DNA of 64,000 nucleotides, taken from the NCBI RefSeq assembly GCF_010977555.1, contig NZ_CP048816.1, positions 124,001-188,000 of the forward strand. Direction: 5' to 3'. The position numbers and the translations under genes are program-made. Positions 58,532-64,000 of this stretch are shown piece by piece. Source of the stretch: Caulobacter rhizosphaerae. Lineage in GTDB: Bacteria > Pseudomonadota > Alphaproteobacteria > Caulobacterales > Caulobacteraceae. Below the pieces are notes generated by a model. The model had not been told where the DNA came from and did no database searches. It saw nothing but the letters and a program-made list of their open reading frames with translations. The stretch's first letter is position 1, and every line of letters starts with the position of its first letter.

Positions 58532-59293
58532 ATGCTTCTGAAGGACAAGGTGGTGCTGGTGACCGGCGCCTCGGGCGGGATCGGCAAGGCGGCGGCCATC
58601 GGTTGCGCGCGGCATGGCGCGGACGTGGCGATCAACTACCATGCCGATGACGCGGGCGCCGAGGAGGCGGTCGCCCATATCCGCTCATTGGGCCGCCGCG
58701 CCATCGCCGTGAAGGGCGACGTGGCCAAGGTCGAGACCGCTCAAGCCTTCGTCGATGCGGCCGTCGCGGCTTTCGGCCGGGTCGACGTCTTCGTCAACAA
58801 CGCCGGCATCTGCCCGTTCCACGCCTTCCTCGACATGCCGCCCGAGGTCATGGAGCGGACGATGAAGGTCAATCTGTTCGGCGCCTATTACATGGTGCAG
58901 GCGGCGGCCAATCAGATGGTTCAGCAGGGCGAGGGCGGCGCCATCATCGCGGTCAGCTCGATCAGCGCCCTGGTCGGTGGCGGCATGCAGACCCATTACA
59001 CCCCGACCAAGGCCGGCGTGCACAGTCTCATGCAGTCGACCGCCATCGCGCTGGGCAAGTACGGTATCCGCTGCAACTCGGTGCTGCCGGGCACCATTGA
59101 GACGGCGATCAACAAGGAAGACCTGGCCGACGTCGCCAAGCGCGAATACATGGCCGGCCGCATCCCGCTGGGCCGCCTGGGCGAGCCCGACGACCTGGCC
59201 GGGCCGATCGTCTTCCTGGCCTCGGATCTCGCCAAGTACGTGACCGGCGCGGCCCTGCTGGTCGACGGCGGCGCGTTCGTGAACCTGCAGTAG
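58532..59293 (+). CDS. L-rhamnose 1-dehydrogenase (SDR, LRA1-like)
   Basis: SDR of 253 residues resembling the Azotobacter/Sphingomonas L-rhamnose 1-dehydrogenase. [59 protein letters not shown] (catalytic Ser/Tyr/Lys) and the terminal [30 protein letters not shown] all match that subgroup as I recall it. It oxidises L-rhamnose to L-rhamnono-lactone with NAD(P)+, the first step of the pathway encoded on the other strand. AGGAGAAGG precedes the ATG. It lies between the two IclR genes. Confidence 0.92.
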   Translation: MLLKDKVVLVTGASGGIGKAAAIGCARHGADVAINYHADDAGAEEAVAHIRSLGRRAIAVKGDVAKVETAQAFVDAAVAAFGRVDVFVNNAGICPFHAFLDMPPEVMERTMKVNLFGAYYMVQAAANQMVQQGEGGAIIAVSSISALVGGGMQTHYTPTKAGVHSLMQSTAIALGKYGIRCNSVLPGTIETAINKEDLADVAKREYMAGRIPLGRLGEPDDLAGPIVFLASDLAKYVTGAALLVDGGAFVNLQ

Positions 59294-59294
59294 A

Positions 59295-60056
59295 ATGGCG
59301 CCCAAGGAGCCAGGCACCAAGGTGGTCGGCGCCCAGACGTTGGCGCGGGGCGTCGACATGCTCGACGTTGTGGGGCGTTCAGGCCCCCTGCCCTTGGCGG
59401 CCCTGGCTCAGCGTCTTGGGCTGACGCGCAGCACGACCCATCGCCTGGCGTCGGCCCTGGTCAAACGCGGGTTCCTGCAGGTGGCGGCCCAGGGCTATCT
59501 GCTCGGCGCCAAGCTACTTCGCCTGGGCGCCCTGGCCGAAGCCAACCATCCGCTGACGGCCGCCGCCCGCCCCTATCTGGAGCGCCTGGCGCGGGAAGAG
59601 CACGACCCCGTCAACCTGGCCATTCGCGAGGGCGGCCTTGTTCGATACGTCGCTCAGGTTCGCGGCGACCGCCGTATCGAGGTGCGCTCAGTCATCGGCG
59701 AAACCCGGCTCCTGGCGGCCACCGCCCTTGGCCGGGCCTTGTTGCTCGACGCCGACGAGGCCGAATGGCGCAAGGCTCATGCGGACCTGGCGTCGACGCC
59801 GGACTCCGAGGATGAGTTCGTCAGGCGCATGCGCACCTATAAGCGCTTGGGCGCGGCCTTCGATATCGAGGAGAACGAGGACCGCGTGCGCTGCGTGGCC
59901 GCTCCGATCCGCGCGGCGAGTGGTCAGATTATCGCGGCTCTCAGCCTCTCGAGCCTGCCGCAATACATGGATGACGCGCGCATGTCGGCCTTGGTCGAAC
60001 CGGTCTGGTCTACGGCCCTGGCGATCAGTCGCCACCTGGGCTTCGACCGGCTCTAG
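59295..60056 (+). CDS. IclR family transcriptional regulator (L-rhamnose operon, second)
   Basis: Regulator of 253 residues, paralogue of the one at 57669. Winged helix ([42 protein letters not shown]) and effector domain ([57 protein letters not shown]). It starts one base after the stop of the L-rhamnose dehydrogenase gene, so it is cotranscribed. The pairing of two IclR proteins with one pathway suggests either two inducers or mixed dimers. The tails differ: this one lacks the Pro/Ala extension. Confidence 0.92.
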   Translation: MAPKEPGTKVVGAQTLARGVDMLDVVGRSGPLPLAALAQRLGLTRSTTHRLASALVKRGFLQVAAQGYLLGAKLLRLGALAEANHPLTAAARPYLERLAREEHDPVNLAIREGGLVRYVAQVRGDRRIEVRSVIGETRLLAATALGRALLLDADEAEWRKAHADLASTPDSEDEFVRRMRTYKRLGAAFDIEENEDRVRCVAAPIRAASGQIIAALSLSSLPQYMDDARMSALVEPVWSTALAISRHLGFDRL

Positions 60057-60093
60057 ACGCGGGCCCATCCACTCCTATCCAGACGAGTCTCAA

Positions 60094-61236
60094 ATGATTG
60101 TTTCGTCCACCACGGACTTCCGGGAAGCCGCGCGGCGCAAGCTGCCGCGCTTCCTGTTCGACTATATCGACGGCGGCGCCTATGCCGAGCGGACCCTCTT
60201 CCGCAACGTCTCGGACCTTGCGGATCTATCCCTGCGCCAGAGGGTGCTGAAGGACGTCTCCAAGGTCGATCCGTCGACCACCCTGTTCGGCGTCAAGCAG
60301 GCCCTGCCGGTCGCCCTGGCCCCGGTGGGGCTGACGGGCATGTACGCGCGGCGGGGCGAGTGCCAGGCGGCCAAGGCCGCGGCCGCCAAGGGCGTGCCGT
60401 TCTGTCTGTCGACCGTCTCGGTCTGCGACCTCAAGGAAGTCTCCCAGGCCAGCAGCGCGCCGATATGGTTCCAGCTCTACGTGCTGCGCGACCGGGCCTT
60501 CATGCGCGACCTCCTGGCCCGCGCCGCCGACGCTGGCGCTACGACCCTGGTGTTCACCGTCGACATGCCCGTGCCCGGCGCCCGCTATCGCGACGCCCAT
60601 TCCGGCATGAGCGGTCCCAACGCCGCCGCGCGCCGCCTGGCGCAGGCGATGTTCAAGCCGCAATGGGCCTGGGACGTCGGCGTCATGGGCCGGCCCCACA
60701 CCTTGGGCAATGTCGCGCCCGTGCTGGGCGCGAACTCGGGCCTTGAGGACTTCATGGGCTGGCTGGGCGCCAATTTCGACCCCTCGATCCAGTGGAAGGA
60801 CCTGGACTGGATTCGCGACCAGTGGAAGGGGCCGCTGGTGATCAAGGGCGTGCTCGATCCGGAAGACGCCAAGGCCGCCGCCGACATCGGGGCCGACGGC
60901 ATCGTGGTCTCCAACCACGGCGGACGGCAGCTGGACGGGGTGCTGTCCTCGGCCCGCGCCTTGCCGGCCATCGCGGAGGCGGTGGGCGACAGGCTGAGCG
61001 TGCTGGCCGACAGCGGCGTGCGCTCGGGCCTGGACGTGGTGCGGATGCTGGCCCTGGGCGCCAAGGGCGTGCTGCTGGGCCGGGCCTTCGTCTACGCCCT
61101 GGCCGCGCGGGGCGGGCCGGGCGTGACCCAGCTGCTGGACCTGATCGAGAAGGAGATGCGGGTGGCCATGGCCCTGACCGGGATCAACACCATCGACCAG
61201 ATCGACCGCTCCATCTTGGCCAAGGTGAAAGGGTGA
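60094..61236 (+). CDS. lldD: L-lactate dehydrogenase, FMN-dependent (LldD type)
   Basis: FMN-dependent alpha-hydroxyacid oxidase family enzyme of 380 residues. [19 protein letters not shown] opening, FMN contacts in LAPVGLTGM and FQLYVLRDR, active site [20 protein letters not shown] with the catalytic His, and the phosphate loop [27 protein letters not shown]. It oxidises L-lactate to pyruvate and passes electrons to the respiratory chain. Its place 38 bases after the second IclR fits the L-rhamnose pathway, which yields one L-lactate per sugar. It is the last step of that route in this window. Confidence 0.94.
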   Translation: MIVSSTTDFREAARRKLPRFLFDYIDGGAYAERTLFRNVSDLADLSLRQRVLKDVSKVDPSTTLFGVKQALPVALAPVGLTGMYARRGECQAAKAAAAKGVPFCLSTVSVCDLKEVSQASSAPIWFQLYVLRDRAFMRDLLARAADAGATTLVFTVDMPVPGARYRDAHSGMSGPNAAARRLAQAMFKPQWAWDVGVMGRPHTLGNVAPVLGANSGLEDFMGWLGANFDPSIQWKDLDWIRDQWKGPLVIKGVLDPEDAKAAADIGADGIVVSNHGGRQLDGVLSSARALPAIAEAVGDRLSVLADSGVRSGLDVVRMLALGAKGVLLGRAFVYALAARGGPGVTQLLDLIEKEMRVAMALTGINTIDQIDRSILAKVKG

Positions 61237-61388
61237 GCCTTGTGGGGCCAAGTCAAGGCTGACCGGCGTAGCTATTGCCGGAGCCCTGGGGGGCGGCTTT
61301 GGCGCATCTCGTCAGTATCGAGCCCAGAGAGGCCGCAACGCCAACTAGGGCTTGGCCATCCCTACCTTCAGGAAGGTAGCTGGATCGA

Positions 61389-61586
61389 TCAGTGCTCCTG
61401 GCTGTCACGACCGCGTTCAACAACCACCCACGCGATCTCACCCACGAAGGGCTGGCCCGGATTGGCGTCGTTTTTGGTCACGGGCGAAAGGCTGTCTTGG
61501 CCGACGTCGGTGTACTCGCAGTCAAAGCCGATACCCGCGGTGCGCTCCACGCGCCCCTTGCCGACGATTTCAGTTGCAACGACCAA
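61389..61586 (-). pseudogene. Possible C-terminal remnant of an arylsulfatase-type gene
   Basis: A 65-codon stretch with a protein-like pattern: GKGRVERTAGIGFDCEYTDVG, then SPVTKN and PFVGEIAWVVVE. This resembles the C-terminal strand pattern of arylsulfatases (GRV-x-R-T, DVG-D-x-x-SPV, PF-x-G-x-I-x-V) as I remember it. It has only a weak TTG start, a stop close upstream and no upstream catalytic domain, so if genuine it is a relic left by deletion. The match is by eye and could be chance. Confidence 0.35.
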
Positions 61587-61602
61587 GCTCGCCCCCTAGA
61601 TT

Positions 61603-61626
61603 TAGATGCAGTACTGACTGTTTTGG
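61603..61626. promoter_or_regulatory. Island palindrome copy 20, upstream of cytoplasmic GH1
   Basis: Left arm TAGATGCAGT, spacer ACTG, right arm ACTGTTTTGG. It ends 62 bases before the GH1 start at 61689. Confidence 0.5.
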
Positions 61627-61688
61627 TGGGCGGCCGCTTCGGCGGCGAGGCTGGCGAACCGGCCCCGTCCCGAAGAGAGCGAGCTGTG

Positions 61689-63005
61689 ATGAAGCGTTTT
61701 CCCGACAATTTTCTCTGGGGCTCGGCGACGGCGCCCCACCAGGTCGAAGGCGGCAACGCCAATTCGGACTGCTGGGCGCTCGAGCAGGCCCGTCCCTCGA
61801 TGTTCCAGGAGCCCTCGGGCGACTGCGTCGACCAGTGGAATCGTTTCAGTGACGACATCGCCATCCTCGCGGCCCTGGGCCTGAACACCTACCGCTTCGG
61901 GATCGAGTGGGCGCGCATCGAGCCGCAGCCGGGCCAGTATTCGCAAGCCGCCCTGGACCACTATCAAAGATGTATCGACGCGTGCCTGCGCGTGGGCGTG
62001 GCCCCCATGCTGTCGTTCCATCACTTCACCTCGCCGGCCTGGATCACCCGCCTGGGCGGCCTGAACGATGCGGACTATCCTGAGCGGTTCGGTCGGTACT
62101 GCGCCCACGCGGCCGCGCGCCTGGACGGGTTTGACTGGGCCTGCACGTTCAACGAACTGAACGTGCCGGTGCTGGTCGAGCCGATGTTCAATGAGAAGCT
62201 GCGCACGCCCGAGGCCGCGCCGGTGCTGGCCGCCGCCGAGGCCGCCCTGGGCGGGCCGCTGGCCAATTTCTTCCTGACCACGCCGCGCGATGTCCTGCTT
62301 ACTCAGGGCCTGTCCGCCCACGCCGCGGGACGCGACGCCATCAAGTCCGTTCGTCCGTCCGTTCAGGTGGGCCTGACGTTGTCGATCCAGGACGAACAGG
62401 CCGAGCCGGGCGGCGAGGTCCATCGCGACCGCCGACTGGAGAAGTACGTCGATCCCTTCCTGGACGCGGTGCGTGGCGACGACTTCATCGGGGTCCAGAC
62501 CTATACACGCTACATCTCGCGGGCCGACGGCGGTTACGGCCCGGCCCCGGACGAGCGGGTGACCACCATGGGCTTTGCCGATCGCCCCCAGGCCCTGGCC
62601 CAGGTCTGCAGACGCGTCTGGGAGCGCACCAAGACGCCGATCATCGTCACCGAGAACGGCTGGGCGGGCGATCAGGACAAGCGGCGCGAACAGTTCATCG
62701 CCGAGGCGCTGGACCACCTCCATGGCGTCATCGGGGAAGGCGCGGACATCCGCGGCTACTACTATTGGACCCTTTTGGACAACTACGAATGGCTATCGGG
62801 CTACAGCCAGAAGTTTGGCCTCCTGGGCGTGGACCGCGCGACACAGCGCCGGCTGATCAAGCCCTCGGCCCTGACCCTGGGCCAGATCGCTCGAGATAAC
62901 GGCCTTAGCCCCGCGTCCCCTATGCGCCGCGCCGAGTCCCTGACTGAGCGCGCGCCTTCGGCGGCGCGGCCGACCGGGGTCGGGGCGCCGTTGGGCATGG
63001 CGTGA
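61689..63005 (+). CDS. GH1 family beta-glycosidase, cytoplasmic
   Basis: GH1 enzyme of 438 residues. DNFLWGSATAPHQVEGGN opening; acid/base Glu156 in TFNELN (the usual Pro of TFNEP is Leu); nucleophile Glu322 in IIVTENGW; WTLLDNYEW closing motif. It has no signal peptide, so it acts in the cytoplasm on an imported glycoside, in contrast to the exported GH1 at 10587. A tail of about 35 residues after the fold is Ala/Pro-rich. ATG 61689 begins directly at the fold; upstream in-frame sequence is not protein-like. Palindrome copy 20 lies upstream and a tannase-family gene follows. Confidence 0.92.
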   Translation: MKRFPDNFLWGSATAPHQVEGGNANSDCWALEQARPSMFQEPSGDCVDQWNRFSDDIAILAALGLNTYRFGIEWARIEPQPGQYSQAALDHYQRCIDACLRVGVAPMLSFHHFTSPAWITRLGGLNDADYPERFGRYCAHAAARLDGFDWACTFNELNVPVLVEPMFNEKLRTPEAAPVLAAAEAALGGPLANFFLTTPRDVLLTQGLSAHAAGRDAIKSVRPSVQVGLTLSIQDEQAEPGGEVHRDRRLEKYVDPFLDAVRGDDFIGVQTYTRYISRADGGYGPAPDERVTTMGFADRPQALAQVCRRVWERTKTPIIVTENGWAGDQDKRREQFIAEALDHLHGVIGEGADIRGYYYWTLLDNYEWLSGYSQKFGLLGVDRATQRRLIKPSALTLGQIARDNGLSPASPMRRAESLTERAPSAARPTGVGAPLGMA

Positions 63006-63106
63006 GCCAACCGCGTCTGCGTTCCGGCGCTGCCGCGGCTTTACCGATCGCCAGCGCTTTGCCGCGCGCTGGCGAGGTCCTGACAAGCGGCGGCGGGAGG
63101 GCGGGC

Positions 63107-64000
63107 ATGAACCGTATCGATGTTTGGCTTAGAACAGGCGCGGCGCTCGGCGCGATGACCCTCGCCGCGGGGCTCTGGGGCTGCGCCCAGTCCCCCGCCG
63201 GCGCGGGACCCGCCGCACAGGATCTGGCCTTGGCGCCGGACGCGGCGAGATGCGCTGGCCTGGTTGGCGCCCGGATCGACGGCGGCCGGGTCGAAAGCGC
63301 GGAACGCGTCGCGCCGGGGGCGACGATCGCCACGGGCGAGACCGCTGGGGCGAAGGTCTCCACCGCTCTTTGCCGCGTGCGCCTGCGGCTCAATCCCGTC
63401 GCCGACTCCGATATCCGGGTGGAGGTATGGTTGCCCGATACCTGGAACCACAAGCTCTTCGCCCTCGGCGGGGCAGGCTTTGACGGCGGCCTCAATCCCG
63501 GCGGCGGAGCGCTGCTCGGCAAGGCGACCGCTCAAGGCTACGCGTCCGTGGCCACGGATGTTGGGCACGCTCCCGTCGCCAACGCCGTGTCCTGGGCCCA
63601 TGGCAAACCCCAGGCCGTGATCGACTTTGGCCATCGTGGCAACCACGTCGCCGCCGTCGCGGCCAAGCAACTGATCGGCGCCTATTACGGCCGCCCGGCC
63701 AAGCACGCCTATTTCCTGGGGTGCTCGAACGGCGGGCGCGACGGCGTCATGGAAGCCAGCCGCTATCCGGACGACTATGACGGCGTGATCGCCGGCGCCC
63801 CCGCGCGCCGCTATCTGGAGATCGTCACCCAGCTGATTTCCTATAGTCGGATCTCCAGCGAGGTTCCGACCCTGTCGTCGAAGCTGAACCTCGTGCACGG
63901 AGCCGTCATGGCCAAGTGCGACGGCCTGGACGGGGTCAAGGACGGGATCTTGGAAAATCCTCTGGCCTGCAAGTTCGACCCCGTCGAACTGCAATGCAAA
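63107..64000 (+). CDS. Tannase/feruloyl esterase family lipoprotein, 3' end cut by window edge
   Basis: First 298 codons of a third tannase-family esterase. The N-terminus LAAGLWGCAQ carries a lipobox-like L-W-G-C with Cys26, so this copy is probably a lipoprotein. DTWNHKLFALGGAGFDGGLNPGG is the oxyanion region; nucleophile Ser207 in FLGCSNGG; DDYDGVIAGAPA and KCDGLDGVKDGILENPLACKFDPVELQCK match the calcium-binding lid style of the other two copies. The His-Cys half of the active site lies beyond the window. It starts 101 bases after the GH1 stop and no palindrome of its own is visible, so it may be cotranscribed with GH1. Confidence 0.9.
   Translation, partial: MNRIDVWLRTGAALGAMTLAAGLWGCAQSPAGAGPAAQDLALAPDAARCAGLVGARIDGGRVESAERVAPGATIATGETAGAKVSTALCRVRLRLNPVADSDIRVEVWLPDTWNHKLFALGGAGFDGGLNPGGGALLGKATAQGYASVATDVGHAPVANAVSWAHGKPQAVIDFGHRGNHVAAVAAKQLIGAYYGRPAKHAYFLGCSNGGRDGVMEASRYPDDYDGVIAGAPARRYLEIVTQLISYSRISSEVPTLSSKLNLVHGAVMAKCDGLDGVKDGILENPLACKFDPVELQCK

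Larger units (their letters stand above)
61237..61688. other. Intergenic region with sulfatase-like remnant and one palindrome
   Basis: About 450 bases without an intact gene. It contains a minus-strand protein-like fragment (61389-61586), palindrome copy 20 (61603-61626), and a short inverted repeat CTACCTTC/GAAGGTAG at 61362-61379 with a loop too small for a normal hairpin. Plus-strand extension of the GH1 frame into this region shows no protein-like features. Confidence 0.6.

Noticed and set aside
61362..61379. Inverted repeat CTACCTTC/GAAGGTAG as a terminator
   Set aside because: Two-base loop is too small for a stable hairpin and no T run follows.

Overview
The window looks like a chromosomal segment of a high-GC alphaproteobacterium, most likely Caulobacteraceae (Caulobacter or Phenylobacterium-like). 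This is inferred from codon use, the frequent GTG/TTG starts, and the types of Tat-exported esterases, GH106 enzymes and tannase-like esterases present. I saw no tRNA, rRNA, CRISPR array, transposase or phage gene. The segment is a dense catabolic island rather than a housekeeping region.

Layout. 1-1.3 kb: 3' part of a GH3 glycosidase (minus). 1.7-4.3 kb: a MerR regulator and an OmpR-type two-component system. 4.4-10.4 kb: a secreted protein of unknown function, a Tat-type serine hydrolase, two SDR dehydrogenases (one closely resembling 2-keto-3-deoxy-L-fuconate dehydrogenase) and an ABC exporter. 10.6-14.9 kb: an exported GH1, two overlapping MerR genes, a small membrane protein divergent from a TetR regulator, and a small secreted protein. 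15-26.7 kb: an alpha/beta hydrolase, a DUF6351-like giant hydrolase, a GH106 alpha-L-rhamnosidase, a ceramidase-like enzyme, and a beta-oxidation set (HSD10-type 3-hydroxyacyl-CoA dehydrogenase, acyl-CoA dehydrogenase, thiolase). 26.9-31.9 kb: two acyl-CoA synthetases and a Gfo/Idh/MocA oxidoreductase. 32-51 kb: carboxylesterases, a second GH106, tannase/feruloyl-esterase family enzymes, a second TetR with a histone-like tail, a GPH sugar symporter, further serine hydrolases and a GH106-like protein. 51.2-61.2 kb: a complete non-phosphorylating L-rhamnose pathway (RhaT, L-rhamnose 1-dehydrogenase, rhamnonolactonase, L-rhamnonate dehydratase, KDR 4-dehydrogenase, diketo-hydrolase), two IclR regulators and an L-lactate dehydrogenase. 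61.4-64 kb: a sulfatase-like remnant, a cytoplasmic GH1 and a third tannase-family lipoprotein cut by the window edge.

The main observation is a recurrent 24-bp palindrome of form TAMAARCARG-N4-CYTGYTTKTA, found by eye at about 20 places. It sits almost only in promoter regions, and very often between divergent genes. It precedes nearly every transcription unit of the island, including the glycosidases, esterases, beta-oxidation genes, L-rhamnose genes, transporters and the regulators themselves. Two paralogous TetR proteins with nearly identical recognition helices are each encoded next to a copy, so they are the leading candidates to bind it.

Working model (inference). Exported esterases strip acyl groups from a heavily acylated, rhamnose-containing glycoside. 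GH106, GH3 and GH1 enzymes release L-rhamnose and glucose-type sugars. L-rhamnose is converted to pyruvate and L-lactate. The released short or branched acyl groups are activated by two acyl-CoA synthetases and oxidised by an isoleucine-type beta-oxidation module. Plant resin glycosides, other acylated rhamnosides, or microbial glycolipids such as rhamnolipids would fit. The substrate cannot be fixed from sequence alone.
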